33,269 bases of DNA from Campylobacteraceae bacterium (GCA_013215915.1 JABSON010000008.1:1-33269); one strand, 5' to 3'; positions 1-9,180 are shown, numbered from the stretch's first letter. Notes: generated from the letters alone by a model not told the origin. A program made the numbers and translations.

Positions 1-24
1 AAGAATAAGTAATATTTTTCCCAT
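1..24 (-). CDS. Possible start of a gene downstream of putA (8 codons)
   Basis: On the minus strand an ATG at 24-22 opens a frame of eight codons (MGKILLIL) that runs off the window edge. It starts a short distance after the putA stop and its hairpin. The hydrophobic start would suit a membrane protein or signal peptide. Only a weak AAGAAA lies upstream as a ribosome site, so this may be chance. Confidence 0.2.
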
Positions 25-34
25 TGTTTTCTTA

Positions 35-58
35 TTAAGTAGCCTTAAGGCTACTTAA
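35..58 (-). terminator. Perfect palindromic hairpin overlapping the putA stop
   Basis: A 24-bp perfect palindrome (arms TTAAGTAGCCTT and AAGGCTACTTAA) contains the putA TAG stop at 53-51. It would form a stable RNA hairpin at the end of the putA message. No run of U follows on the minus strand, so it is not a classical intrinsic terminator. It may protect the 3' end or act with another factor. Confidence 0.45.
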
Positions 59-3000
59 CTAACTCCCTTGCTCCGATATTTCCATATCTATGGAATGAGT
101 GAGAAATACTTTGCTCTCCTAGGTAATTAAGAAGTTCTAGTCTTCCTTCCATCATTGGTCCTTGTCTTACAATAAATACTAAAGTTTTAGATGATTCTTT
201 AAATACATCAGCTGAAACTTTTGACATATCTGAATAAATAATTCTAGAATAATTTTTAATTGTTTTAATAAATGATTTTTCATCTTCAATAATAATTTTA
301 TCTTTTGAAGAAAATAATTCTTTAGAGTTTTCTAAGAATTCTTGAATATTTACATTTTTTTCTAAAGAAAGTGTAAAAGGTACTTTACAAACTCTTGCTG
401 CTAAAACTCTAGAAACAATATCAAATATAGAATCATTTTTTGTAACTCTAATTACAACTTTATCTAAAGGTAAGTATCTGAAGTGATTATCTTCTCCTCT
501 AACTTTTGCGTAATCTTTTTCTTTTGAGAATTCATTATCCCAGTTTTCTAAATAAGACTGTAAAGCTAATTCTAATTTAGAGAAATCTTCTGAATGCTCA
601 GAAATAGCAGAACATCTTTTAATGAAAGATGTAAGATCTGTTTTATATTCTTTTTTAGTTATTGGATTAGCTGTTTCGTTGATATCAACGAATTGAGTAA
701 TATAATTATAGAAACCAGCTTTTCTTCCAGCTCCAATTGCAGATTTACCCATTCCACCAAATGGTTGTCTTAATACGATTGCTCCTGTAGTTCCTCTATT
801 AATATAAAGGTTACCAGCTTTAAGGTTTTCTCTCCAATAAGATACTTCTCTTTCATCTAAAGATTCAATTCCTGAAGTTAATCCATAACCAGTTGCATTT
901 ACAATTCTTACAGCGTGCTCTAAAGAAGATGCTTTAACAACTGCTAAAACAGGTCCGAATAATTCATTCATATGAATAAAACTACCTTCGTGAACTCCCC
1001 ATTTAATAGATGGTTTTAGCATATAAGGATTATTATCTACATATGATGGTGCTAGTGCCCATGATTCATCACCTTCAAGTGAATCTAATGCTTTTTCTAA
1101 GTTTCCGCTTACCTTATTAGCTAAAGTACCAATAGAGTTCTCAAAATTCCAAATAGAACCTACATTCATAGAATTAGCTGTATCAACTAAAGCTTTTTTG
1201 AATCCTTCATCATTATAAACTTCATCTTCTAATACTAAAAGTGAAGTTGCTGAACATTTTTGACCTGAGTTTCTAAATGCTGATAAACAAACATTTTTAA
1301 CAGCTTGTTCTCTATCTGCCATATTAGTAACAATAGTTGCATCTTTTCCACCTGTTTCAGCTGATAAGAATAATTCATTTCTAGTTTCTAACATAGAAGC
1401 AGCTGTATCTTCACCACCTGTTAAGATTAAAAAGTCAATATCTTTATTAGGAATTAAATGCTCACCTGCTAGTGCTCCAGGACAAGGTAAAAATTGTAAT
1501 ACATTTTTAGAAATACCTGCATCCCAGAAACATTTGCACATTTCGTAAGAACATAAAGCAGCAACAGAAGCAGGTTTAATAATAACTGTATTACCAGCTG
1601 CAAGTGCAGCAGCAACTCCACCCATAGGAATAGCAATAGGGAAATTCCAAGGAGGAACAACAACACCTACACCTTTACCTTTTAATTCTAAGTTTTTGAA
1701 ATTATCAAAGTGTCTTACAGCATGAGTATAGAATTCAATAAAGTCAATTGCTTCAGAAACTTCTACATCAGTTTCTGTAAATACTTTACCAACTTCAGCA
1801 GCTGCAACACCAATTAAATCATCACGTCGTTCTCTTACTTTAATAGCAACTGCTTTTAAAGCTTTATGTCTAGCTTCATGAGATAAGTCTCTCCAACCAT
1901 CAACATCAGCACGTGCTACTGCAACAGCTTTTTTAATATCAGCTTCATTTGCAAGTGCAAATCTACCAGCTAAAACACCCTCTTCAACTTGTGATTTATC
2001 AATAGCATCATAAATTTTACGATCACCTACTAAATCTTCACCACCTACAACTACAGGCGCAATTACATGTTCTGTATCTTTTGAGTTTTTCCATTTTTTA
2101 ACAATAGTTTTTGCCCACTCATGGTTTTTTGATAAAATAAAGTCTGTATCTGCTTCTGCATGATAAGAGTTTGTATCATAAGATGAGTTTGAGAATTTAT
2201 CCCATTTTTCATCTAATCTATTTTGAGTACGTTTAGCTCCAACAAAAGAAGTTTTTTCAACATCAAAAGATTCTACAAATAGTTTTTCTTGGTTATTCCA
2301 ATCATCTGAACCTACTTTTAGACCAAATGAGTATCTAATAAAGTTATTAGGACCTGTATTTTCATCAAGTCTTCGCACTAAATATGCAATAGCATTAGTA
2401 AACTGTTCTTTAGATGCTGTAGGAGCATAAAGAATTACTTCTTTAGAAATTTCTTTAATAGCTAGTCTTGCAGATTCACTCATACCTTCAAGCATTTCTA
2501 AAGTATGGAATTCACTTGTTCCATTCTTTTCAGCCATAACAGTAGCATAAGCTAATTCAAACAAGTTATGAGAAGCAGTTCCAATATGCATATATTTAGC
2601 ATTATCTTTATCTAAAGCATATCTAACCATTCTTTTATAATTTGAATCAGTATCTGCTTTTTCTACGTAAGTTACCATTTCCCAGTGCTTTTGAGAGGCT
2701 TCAGTTTCTTCCATCTCCATATTAGCACCTTTAACAAGTCTAAACTTAATAGCAGCTCCACCATTATCTACTCTAGTTCTAGACCAATCACATAAATCTT
2801 TTTGCCAAATGAATGAATCTGGTAAATAAGCTTGTAATACAATACCTGCATAAAAGTTTTTAAATTCTGGAAGTTCTAAAGTTTTTTTGAAAACTGCAAC
2901 AGTAATTGCTAAGTCTCTATATTCTTCCATATCAAGGTTAATAAATTTATTTGATTTTGTACCATCTGGCGCAATATATGGATGCTTTTGAGCTTGATTA

Positions 3001-3620
3001 TAAACTTTACTTAATTTTTTAACTAAAATCTCAACTGTATTATCAAAGTCTAAAGGATTAATTTGTGAGAAAATTGTCGAAATTTTAATAGATAAATAAT
3101 CAACATTAGGATTAGCTATTGCTTTAAGATATTTTTCCATTCTTTCATCTGCTTCTTGTTCACCTAAAACAACTTCACCAATAAGGTTGATATTAACTCT
3201 AGTTCCTTCTGCTTTTCTTTTTTGTAAGTGTGCATTTAAGATGTTTTCTTCACCTTTAATTACTACAGTTTTTGTATCTTCTCTAATTTGCGATACAAAT
3301 AATGGAACAGAAATAAATGGTACATATTTTCCAATGTTTTGGAAAAGATATAATAAAGTCTTATCTTTTGTTGTGAAAAAATGTGCCATTCCATGTTTTT
3401 CTAATAAAAAACAGATTTGATCAGCTATTCTTGCATTTGATTCAGCTCTAAAACACTGATCCATAAGTTCAATTAATAATGCTTTATCTTTTGGATGTTC
3501 TAACATTTTATTCATTTTTATATAAAATACTCTATCAAAATCGCTAACAAGTTCAGTAGCTCTATTTTGCCATTGCTCTGCAAGTTTGATAGCTTGGTTT
3601 ACTAAATTTTCATTTTTCAA
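51..3620 (-). CDS. putA: Bifunctional proline dehydrogenase / P5C dehydrogenase PutA
   Basis: PutA oxidises L-proline to glutamate in two steps: FAD-dependent proline dehydrogenase, then NAD-dependent pyrroline-5-carboxylate dehydrogenase. The 1189-residue product has a proline dehydrogenase barrel over about residues 130-440 (RLVKGANMEMEE near 292; LVRRLDENTGPNNF near 410). An aldehyde dehydrogenase domain follows at about 540-990, with the general base in ETGGKD near Glu754 and the catalytic cysteine in NSGQKCSATS near Cys789. About 190 further residues end in FHRYGNIGARELVK. The N-terminus has no ribbon-helix-helix DNA-binding domain, so it should not be the trifunctional repressor type. 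The start is TTG at 3620-3618: AAGGA lies 8 nt upstream, and the only nearby upstream ATG runs into a stop after three codons. It is separated from the Liv operon by a terminator. It would also finish trans-3-hydroxyproline breakdown, which ends at proline. Confidence 0.95.
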   Translation of the reverse strand: MKNENLVNQAIKLAEQWQNRATELVSDFDRVFYIKMNKMLEHPKDKALLIELMDQCFRAESNARIADQICFLLEKHGMAHFFTTKDKTLLYLFQNIGKYVPFISVPLFVSQIREDTKTVVIKGEENILNAHLQKRKAEGTRVNINLIGEVVLGEQEADERMEKYLKAIANPNVDYLSIKISTIFSQINPLDFDNTVEILVKKLSKVYNQAQKHPYIAPDGTKSNKFINLDMEEYRDLAITVAVFKKTLELPEFKNFYAGIVLQAYLPDSFIWQKDLCDWSRTRVDNGGAAIKFRLVKGANMEMEETEASQKHWEMVTYVEKADTDSNYKRMVRYALDKDNAKYMHIGTASHNLFELAYATVMAEKNGTSEFHTLEMLEGMSESARLAIKEISKEVILYAPTASKEQFTNAIAYLVRRLDENTGPNNFIRYSFGLKVGSDDWNNQEKLFVESFDVEKTSFVGAKRTQNRLDEKWDKFSNSSYDTNSYHAEADTDFILSKNHEWAKTIVKKWKNSKDTEHVIAPVVVGGEDLVGDRKIYDAIDKSQVEEGVLAGRFALANEADIKKAVAVARADVDGWRDLSHEARHKALKAVAIKVRERRDDLIGVAAAEVGKVFTETDVEVSEAIDFIEFYTHAVRHFDNFKNLELKGKGVGVVVPPWNFPIAIPMGGVAAALAAGNTVIIKPASVAALCSYEMCKCFWDAGISKNVLQFLPCPGALAGEHLIPNKDIDFLILTGGEDTAASMLETRNELFLSAETGGKDATIVTNMADREQAVKNVCLSAFRNSGQKCSATSLLVLEDEVYNDEGFKKALVDTANSMNVGSIWNFENSIGTLANKVSGNLEKALDSLEGDESWALAPSYVDNNPYMLKPSIKWGVHEGSFIHMNELFGPVLAVVKASSLEHAVRIVNATGYGLTSGIESLDEREVSYWRENLKAGNLYINRGTTGAIVLRQPFGGMGKSAIGAGRKAGFYNYITQFVDINETANPITKKEYKTDLTSFIKRCSAISEHSEDFSKLELALQSYLENWDNEFSKEKDYAKVRGEDNHFRYLPLDKVVIRVTKNDSIFDIVSRVLAARVCKVPFTLSLEKNVNIQEFLENSKELFSSKDKIIIEDEKSFIKTIKNYSRIIYSDMSKVSADVFKESSKTLVFIVRQGPMMEGRLELLNYLGEQSISHSFHRYGNIGARELVK

Positions 3621-3670
3621 TTTGTCATTCCTTAAATATTAATATGAACACTTTTGGTGTTTTTTTACGC

Positions 3671-3701
3671 AAAAAAGGTTTGAGCTAGAGACTCAAACCT
3701 T
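3671..3701 (-). terminator. Intrinsic terminator after livF
   Basis: A perfect 10-bp stem (AAGGTTTGAG / CTCAAACCTT) with a 7-nt loop is followed on the minus strand by a run of T at 3676-3671. On the plus strand a T run also follows, so the structure is symmetric. It lies between the livF stop and putA, so putA probably has its own promoter within 3621-3670. Confidence 0.85.
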
Positions 3702-3730
3702 ATGTTTTTTTAATATTTTGTGAATATTAT

Positions 3731-4456
3731 TTAGTGTTTCTTTTTACCTAAATAAGCTTCTTGAATGGTACTAGAATTTAATAACTCTTCTGATGTACCT
3801 TCATGAGTAATTTTTCCAACTTCTAAAACATAAGCACGATCAGCTAGTTTTAAAGCAGCTTTTGCATTTTGTTCAACTAATAAAACAGTTACACCACTTT
3901 GGGCTATCTCTTTTACAGCTTTAAAAATTGTTTTAATTAAAATAGGTGCAAGACCTAAAGATGGTTCATCTAATATTAATAATTTAGGTTTGCTCATAAT
4001 AGCTCGCCCTATTGCTAACATTTGTTGCTCACCACCTGATAAAGTACCAGCTAATTGAGTTCGTCTCTCTCTAAGCCGTGGTAAAATATCATAAATCCAC
4101 TCTAAAGTTTCTGCATCATGACTTTTTAAAGTAAAAGCACCCATCATTAAGTTTTCTTCCACTGAAAGTGTTCCAAAAACTCTTCTTCCCTCAGGTGAAT
4201 GAGCTATTCCTAAACAAACAATATCATGAGCTTCAGTTTTAGTAATATCATTTTTATCAAAAATAATATGACCAGATTTTGCTTTTAATAATCCAGAAAT
4301 TGTTCTTAATGTAGTAGTTTTACCAGCACCATTAGCACCTAAAATAGTAACTACTTCACCTTTATAGATTTTAATATCAATACCTTTAATAGCAGTAATA
4401 GCTCCATAAGATACATGTAAATCTCTAAGTTCTAATAAAATTTCTTTATTTTTCAT
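3731..4456 (-). CDS. livF: Branched-chain amino acid ABC transporter ATPase LivF
   Basis: One of the two cytoplasmic ATPases of the Liv (HAAT) importer for branched-chain or other hydrophobic amino acids. The 241-residue sequence has Walker A GANGAGKTT, signature LSGGEQQMLAIGRA, Walker B LLILDEPSLGLAP and an H-loop region VLLVEQN, the usual LivF pattern. It is the last gene of livKHMGF. Its start shares one base with the livG stop, so the two are translationally coupled. The substrate cannot be read from the sequence. Because putA and a hydroxyproline locus flank the operon, proline is possible as well as Leu/Ile/Val. Confidence 0.9.
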   Translation of the reverse strand: MKNKEILLELRDLHVSYGAITAIKGIDIKIYKGEVVTILGANGAGKTTTLRTISGLLKAKSGHIIFDKNDITKTEAHDIVCLGIAHSPEGRRVFGTLSVEENLMMGAFTLKSHDAETLEWIYDILPRLRERRTQLAGTLSGGEQQMLAIGRAIMSKPKLLILDEPSLGLAPILIKTIFKAVKEIAQSGVTVLLVEQNAKAALKLADRAYVLEVGKITHEGTSEELLNSSTIQEAYLGKKKH

Positions 4457-5235
4457 TATTCATCCTCATCTTCATCGTCACTTCCAATATAAGCTTCGAT
4501 AACTCGAGGATCATCTTGGACAAATGAAGGTTTACCTTGAGAAATTTCTTTTCCAAAGTTAATTACAGTAATATAATCAGTTAAAGACATAACCATGTCC
4601 ATGTCATGCTCAATCATCATAATACCAATTCCCATTTCAGAGATTTTTCTAATCATTCCTGTAAGCTCAATAGTTTCATTTTCATTTAAACCAGCAGCGG
4701 GTTCATCTAAAATTAATAATTCTGGTTCTGCAGCTAAGGCTCTTGCCATTTCTACTTTTCTTTGAGCTCCATAAGGAAGATCTTTTGTAGGAGTTTCTGC
4801 AAATTTACTTAAATTAAAGAATTTCATTAATTCTTCAACTTTTTTCCATTGTTTTAACTCATCTCTTTTTTGAAAAGGTGTATGTATAATTGAGTGATAC
4901 CATTTTTGCTGTGATTTAGTATGACAACCAGCAACAATATTTTCAGCAACGCTCATTTCATGGAATAATCTAATATTTTGAAAAGTTCTTAAAACTCCTC
5001 TTTGTGCGATTTTATCAGCACTCATGCCAGTAATATCTTCACCTTTATATTTAATACTTCCTTTTTCAGGAGTATAAATACCCGTTACACAGTTAAAAAG
5101 TGTAGTTTTACCAGCACCATTAGGTCCAATAATTCCATAAATTTGTCCTGGTTTAACTCTAATAGTTAAATCATCAATAGCAACTAAACCATTAAAGAAT
5201 TTAGATACATTTTCTATTTCTAATACATACTTCAT
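4456..5235 (-). CDS. livG: Branched-chain amino acid ABC transporter ATPase LivG
   Basis: Second cytoplasmic ATPase of the Liv importer. The 259 residues show Walker A GPNGAGKTT, the LivG-type signature variant LPYGAQRKVEMARAL, Walker B LLILDEPAAGLN and a switch histidine in MMIEHDMDMV. The extreme C-terminus is a short acidic tail (SDDEDEDE). The gene overlaps livM and livF by one base at each end, as expected for equal production of complex subunits. Confidence 0.9.
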   Translation of the reverse strand: MKYVLEIENVSKFFNGLVAIDDLTIRVKPGQIYGIIGPNGAGKTTLFNCVTGIYTPEKGSIKYKGEDITGMSADKIAQRGVLRTFQNIRLFHEMSVAENIVAGCHTKSQQKWYHSIIHTPFQKRDELKQWKKVEELMKFFNLSKFAETPTKDLPYGAQRKVEMARALAAEPELLILDEPAAGLNENETIELTGMIRKISEMGIGIMMIEHDMDMVMSLTDYITVINFGKEISQGKPSFVQDDPRVIEAYIGSDDEDEDE

Positions 5236-6188
5236 TATTTAGCTCCTTTTTTAAATTTTAAGAATGTTGGAATATTCCCAAACTTAGCAGGCCAAACACC
5301 ATTTGGTCTCATAATCATTGTAAGAACCATAGCAGCACCAAAGATTAAATATCTTGATTCTTGGAACTCTGTAAATAACTCTGGTAATACAAACATAACA
5401 AATGTTCCAATAATAACACCAGGAAGTGAAGCAGATCCACCTACAAGTACAATTGCAAAGAACATAACTGATTGCATAAAGTTAAATGACTCAGGAGATA
5501 CAGCTGAATATTGAATTGCAAATAAAGAACCTGCAGCTCCTGCAATAGCAGCTCCAAGGGCATAAGCAAACAATTTATAATAAGAAATATTAATTCCCAT
5601 TGATCTTGCTGCTATTTCATCTTTATTAATATAATATAAAGCTCGTCCATATTTTGAATTATCTAGATTTCTAATAATTAATAAAGTTACAATTAAAAGA
5701 GCAAATGCCATATAATAAATATGAGTATCGCTATATAGTTCGTAACCAAAAATTCTAACTACATCAATTCCAAATATACCATTTGGACCACCCGTTAAAC
5801 CAAATACATCATTTTTAAGTATTTGTTCAAAGATAATTGTAAATCCAATGGTTGCAACTAAAAAGTAATCACCTTTTAAATGAATAATAGGAATAGTGAT
5901 TAAAATAGCAACTATCATAGGGAATATAATTGCAAAAGGAACTGTAAAAATAATATCAATTCCAAATTGAACATTCATAATAGCTGTTGTATAAGCTCCA
6001 ATTCCAAAGAATATTGCGTGACCCATATTAAAAATACCAGCACGACCTAAAATAATATCTTGTGAAAATGCAACTACTGCAAATACTAAGAATGTAATTC
6101 CAATACTTAACCACGCAGAATCTACTAAAGCTGGGAAAACCGCCATTACACATAAAAATATAATAGCACTTATTGTTGTTTTATTCAT
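5235..6188 (-). CDS. livM: Branched-chain amino acid ABC transporter permease LivM
   Basis: Inner-membrane permease of the Liv importer, 317 residues with many hydrophobic segments starting at residue 5. The stretch LGRAGIFNMGHAIFFGIGAY near residue 50 and GGSASLPGVIIGTFV near 250 are the conserved LivM blocks. It pairs with LivH to form the channel. Its ends overlap livH and livG by one base each. The length is normal for the family. Confidence 0.9.
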   Translation of the reverse strand: MNKTTISAIIFLCVMAVFPALVDSAWLSIGITFLVFAVVAFSQDIILGRAGIFNMGHAIFFGIGAYTTAIMNVQFGIDIIFTVPFAIIFPMIVAILITIPIIHLKGDYFLVATIGFTIIFEQILKNDVFGLTGGPNGIFGIDVVRIFGYELYSDTHIYYMAFALLIVTLLIIRNLDNSKYGRALYYINKDEIAARSMGINISYYKLFAYALGAAIAGAAGSLFAIQYSAVSPESFNFMQSVMFFAIVLVGGSASLPGVIIGTFVMFVLPELFTEFQESRYLIFGAAMVLTMIMRPNGVWPAKFGNIPTFLKFKKGAK

Positions 6189-7090
6189 TATACTTTATCC
6201 GCCGTTTTTTCGCCTAAGATTCCAGTAGGTCGTACTATTAAAATACCAATTAATAAAAGGAATGTAAACGTCTCAGCCCATTCAGCAGAAACATATCCCG
6301 TAATCATGGCATTAAATAAACCTAATAAAAGTCCACCAAGCATTGCTCCTGGAATTGAACCAATTCCACCAATAATTGCTGCAATAAATGCATTTAATCC
6401 GTATAACCAACCCATATCAAAAGTTAGTCCTCTATAATAAATACCTATAAATAATCCACCAATTGCACCTAACATTGACCCCACTACAAATATAATAATA
6501 ATAATTCTATTTACGTTAATACCCATTAGTTTTGCTGCATCTTGATCAATTGCAGTAGCTCTAATAGCTGTTCCAATTTTTGTTTTATTAATAAAAGTAT
6601 ATAAAGCTACCATTAATACAGCAGATAATCCTAAAATTAACATTTGAGTAAAAGTAATTATAACACCACCAAAATCCCATTGAGTTGATGGTAATAAATC
6701 AGCTGGAAAAATTTTCATATTTGGACCCCAAATAAGCATGATTCCATTTTGAATTACTAAAGACGCACCTAAAGCCGAAACAACAACTGATAATCTAGGA
6801 GCTGATCTTAAAGGTCTATATGCAAGTCTTTCTAATAATACACCTGCAAAAGCTACAATAATTGAAGTTACAAGAAATATTATGATTATATTTATAAACG
6901 AAGTCGCGCCCGCACCAAAAAACTGAGTAAATACTGTAAGTCCTACATAAGCAGAAAAGGCTACTAAATCACCATGGGCGAAGTTAATTAAACGCATAAC
7001 TCCGTATACCATCGTGTAACCTAAAGCTACTAATGCATATAAACTTCCAATAGTTAAACCATTTATTAACTGTTGAAGAAAAATATCCAT
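6188..7090 (-). CDS. livH: Branched-chain amino acid ABC transporter permease LivH
   Basis: Second permease of the Liv importer, 300 residues and strongly hydrophobic. It begins MDIFLQQLINGLTIGSLYAL, followed by YTMVYGVMRLINFAHGD, the LivH family hallmark. GGIGSIPGAMLGGLLLG occurs near residue 240. The start has AAAAGGT just upstream and sits 10 nt after livK. It should form the membrane channel together with LivM. Confidence 0.9.
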   Translation of the reverse strand: MDIFLQQLINGLTIGSLYALVALGYTMVYGVMRLINFAHGDLVAFSAYVGLTVFTQFFGAGATSFINIIIIFLVTSIIVAFAGVLLERLAYRPLRSAPRLSVVVSALGASLVIQNGIMLIWGPNMKIFPADLLPSTQWDFGGVIITFTQMLILGLSAVLMVALYTFINKTKIGTAIRATAIDQDAAKLMGINVNRIIIIIFVVGSMLGAIGGLFIGIYYRGLTFDMGWLYGLNAFIAAIIGGIGSIPGAMLGGLLLGLFNAMITGYVSAEWAETFTFLLLIGILIVRPTGILGEKTADKV

Positions 7091-7100
7091 TATTTACCTT

Positions 7101-8219
7101 TTATTGAATTACTTTATATGAACCATTTTTTTGGATTTGATAAACCATAAATTTAGCTCCAATTCTTTCACCATCTTCTCTAAAAGTAACAGGACCTGTA
7201 ATTCCCTCGAAATCTTTTAACGTATGTAAAAAGTCAGAAATCTTTTTAGTATCAAAAGATTTAGTTTGTTCAACACCATGAATAATAGCTCTTAGTCCAT
7301 CAGCATTTACAACAGCCCAAATTGAAGGCGGTTTCATTTTAAATGTTTTTTCATAATCAGCTAAATATTTTTTTGCAACTGGGTATGGTAATAAATCAGG
7401 AGTTGGGAAGTTAATTAAAACTGTACCTTCAGCCGCTTTACCTGCAAGTTTTAAGAAGTCAGGATTATCATTAGAATCTCCACCAACAAAATCAGCTTTA
7501 ATAGCTAATTGTGATTGTTGTGCTCTTAATAGTCCACCATCAGTATAATAACCTGAGTAATAAATTACATCTGGTTTCATAGCTTTAATTTTTGTTAAAA
7601 TTGCTGTAAAGTTTTGAGTACCAGATTTAATCTTTCCTCTGTAAATTACATTTCCACCTAAAGCTTTAATTGAAGCTTCTGTAGCATCTCCTAATCCTTT
7701 AGCATAAGAAGAATAATCAGATAAAACTACAATTTTTTTATACTTTTTAGTTTCTACCATATATTTAGCAGTAAAATCACTTTGTGCTGAATTTGGGAAA
7801 GAGTTTCTAAAAAAAGTCCAGTATTTTCTTTTAATTAAATCATCAGATGTACCATCAGATGTTTGTAATACTTTATTTCTGTAATAAGTAGATTGAGCAG
7901 CTTGAGTTGCTCCTGAAGTATAAGAACCAATAACAGCAAAAGCACCAGCATTAACTAGTTTTTTAGCACAAACAGCTGCTTTTTGAGGTTTAGCTTCATC
8001 ATCACAAATTACAATTTTAATTTGTTTACCTAATAAACCACCATTTGCATTTTTTTCATCAACAATTAATTTAACAAATTGACTAATTCCTTGACCTTCA
8101 TTTGCATATTTACCAGTAATTGGTACTTGAACACCAATAACTACCTCGCTTGATGCAAATAATGATGAAGTTACTACGCTTCCTAGAGCAATAGCTCCTA
8201 AAATATTTTTTAATTTCAT
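7101..8219 (-). CDS. livK: Periplasmic amino acid-binding protein of the Liv system
   Basis: Substrate-binding protein of the Liv importer, 372 residues. Residues 1-23 are a signal peptide (basic start MKLKN, a hydrophobic core, probable cleavage after SLFA-S). The mature part begins EVVIGVQVPITGKYANEGQG, the type I periplasmic binding fold of the Leu/Ile/Val-binding group, and CDDEAKPQKA and GSYTSGATQA are typical. It is the first gene of livKHMGF and has a strong AAGGAAG ribosome site. Only 31 nt separate it from the upstream 225-residue gene, so either the promoter lies inside that gene or both are on one transcript. Its substrate is not fixed by the sequence. Confidence 0.88.
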   Translation of the reverse strand: MKLKNILGAIALGSVVTSSLFASSEVVIGVQVPITGKYANEGQGISQFVKLIVDEKNANGGLLGKQIKIVICDDEAKPQKAAVCAKKLVNAGAFAVIGSYTSGATQAAQSTYYRNKVLQTSDGTSDDLIKRKYWTFFRNSFPNSAQSDFTAKYMVETKKYKKIVVLSDYSSYAKGLGDATEASIKALGGNVIYRGKIKSGTQNFTAILTKIKAMKPDVIYYSGYYTDGGLLRAQQSQLAIKADFVGGDSNDNPDFLKLAGKAAEGTVLINFPTPDLLPYPVAKKYLADYEKTFKMKPPSIWAVVNADGLRAIIHGVEQTKSFDTKKISDFLHTLKDFEGITGPVTFREDGERIGAKFMVYQIQKNGSYKVIQ

Positions 8220-8250
8220 ATATATCTTCCTTTCTATATGTTTACATAAT

Positions 8251-8928
8251 CTAATCTAAAGTTGGCTCAATAATATAACAAGCGACACACCACTCACCGA
8301 TGTTCTCAATAATATTAATTTCCCCTCCTTTAAAATTAGATTTAAGGTTTGGATATTTATCCACAACCTTATTAAACGACTTAATTATTTCATTAAGTCT
8401 TATTTTCGCTTTTTTTCTAGCTGAGACAGAAATATCTAAATAAAATGCAAATATTCCGTAATCTAAAGTAGATTCATCTTTATTTGATTTATTTAAAAGA
8501 ATACATATTTTCTCAATTTCTTTTAAATTTATTTCATTTACATTTCTAACACCATTTCTTAAAGCCATGATTACTCTAGAAATTGAATCATTATCACTTT
8601 TATGTTCAAATCTCTCATCTAGAGTTAAACATATTTTTTCATCTGATAATGAATTCTTTTTCATATACTCTCTAAAATCTTCTCTATTTTCTAAAGAACA
8701 TCTTAAAATATCTGCAACACTAGCATCCATAAATAATTCAGGAGAATTTTCTAATTTTCCAATTTCTTGTGATACATGAATTGTTAAAAACTTAGCAGGT
8801 GCATAAGATAAATATAATTCATCTGCTGTCCAATGAGTAAAGTTCTCTTTAGCTGTTTTTATTCCTGCAATTACAGAATCAACAATCTCTTTTTGAGATG
8901 GAAATTTTTTAGTCAACATAATTTTCAT
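8251..8928 (-). CDS. Unrecognised 225-residue protein paired with an RHH protein
   Basis: I do not recognise this family. The product looks soluble: there is no signal peptide or membrane segment. It is rich in charged helices (for example SRVIMALRNGVRNVNEINLKEIEKICILL near 117-145) and ends in a more beta-like part (EINIIENIGEWCVACYIIEPTLD). It contains cysteines, but no motif I can tie to catalysis. The gene overlaps the upstream ribbon-helix-helix gene by 20 nt, so the two are coupled. It stops 31 nt before livK and may be on the Liv transcript. A second in-frame ATG lies three codons in (8919), and neither start has a strong ribosome site. A toxin partner or a regulator cofactor are both possible. 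Confidence 0.7.
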   Translation of the reverse strand: MKIMLTKKFPSQKEIVDSVIAGIKTAKENFTHWTADELYLSYAPAKFLTIHVSQEIGKLENSPELFMDASVADILRCSLENREDFREYMKKNSLSDEKICLTLDERFEHKSDNDSISRVIMALRNGVRNVNEINLKEIEKICILLNKSNKDESTLDYGIFAFYLDISVSARKKAKIRLNEIIKSFNKVVDKYPNLKSNFKGGEINIIENIGEWCVACYIIEPTLD

Positions 8929-9136
8929 CTACTTCTTCTAAAATTCCACTTTCAAATAATATATCTTCTATAAGTCTATTTTTAGAAACTGAAATTTGTG
9001 TTGATAATATTACTAAAGCATTATCAAGTCTTTTATCAATTTTAATAGTCAGTTGAGATATCTCTTTCTTATTTACACTTGAATGTTTTTTGATAACATT
9101 CTTAATAATTGATCTTGAACTTCTATGTTTTGCCAT
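8909..9136 (-). CDS. Small ribbon-helix-helix DNA-binding protein
   Basis: A 75-residue protein with a basic N-terminal arm (MAKHRSSRSIIKNVIKKH). It continues SQLTIKIDKRLDNALVILSTQISVSKNRLIEDILFESG over about residues 27-64, which fits the strand-helix-helix pattern of Arc/CopG-type repressors. Such proteins are often antitoxins or autoregulators. It is followed, with a 20-nt overlap, by the unrecognised 225-residue gene, and a candidate operator lies 18 nt upstream of its start. The ribosome site is TTAGGAT. Its DNA target and any link to the Liv genes downstream are inference. Confidence 0.7.
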   Translation of the reverse strand: MAKHRSSRSIIKNVIKKHSSVNKKEISQLTIKIDKRLDNALVILSTQISVSKNRLIEDILFESGILEEVDENYVD

Positions 9137-9153
9137 AATAATCCTAAGTTAAT

Positions 9154-9180
9154 TTTAGTAATACTTTTTGTAGTACTAAA
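9154..9180. promoter_or_regulatory. Candidate operator upstream of the RHH gene
   Basis: Inverted arms TTTAGTA (9154-9160) and TACTAAA (9174-9180) flank the spacer. Inside are two short near-palindromes on the same face, AGTAATACT (9157-9165) and TAGTACTA (9171-9178). Tandem short palindromes are the usual target of ribbon-helix-helix dimers. The site lies just upstream of the RHH start, as for an autoregulator. Confidence 0.4.

Noticed and set aside
1469-1666. A 65-codon open frame on the minus strand inside putA
   Set aside because: It is a different frame of the same strand within the well-supported aldehyde dehydrogenase domain. Its leucine-rich translation is a by-product of AT-rich codons, and it has no ribosome site of note.
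3634-3667. Small AACAC / GTGTT hairpin with T run on the plus strand
   Set aside because: There is no plus-strand gene upstream for it to terminate. It lies in the probable putA promoter region and the stem is only 5 bp.
8251-9136. Firm annotation as a toxin-antitoxin system
   Set aside because: RHH plus an overlapping gene fits the layout, but the 225-residue protein is large for a toxin and has no known toxin motif. Position before livK also allows a regulatory role, so it is left as unrecognised.
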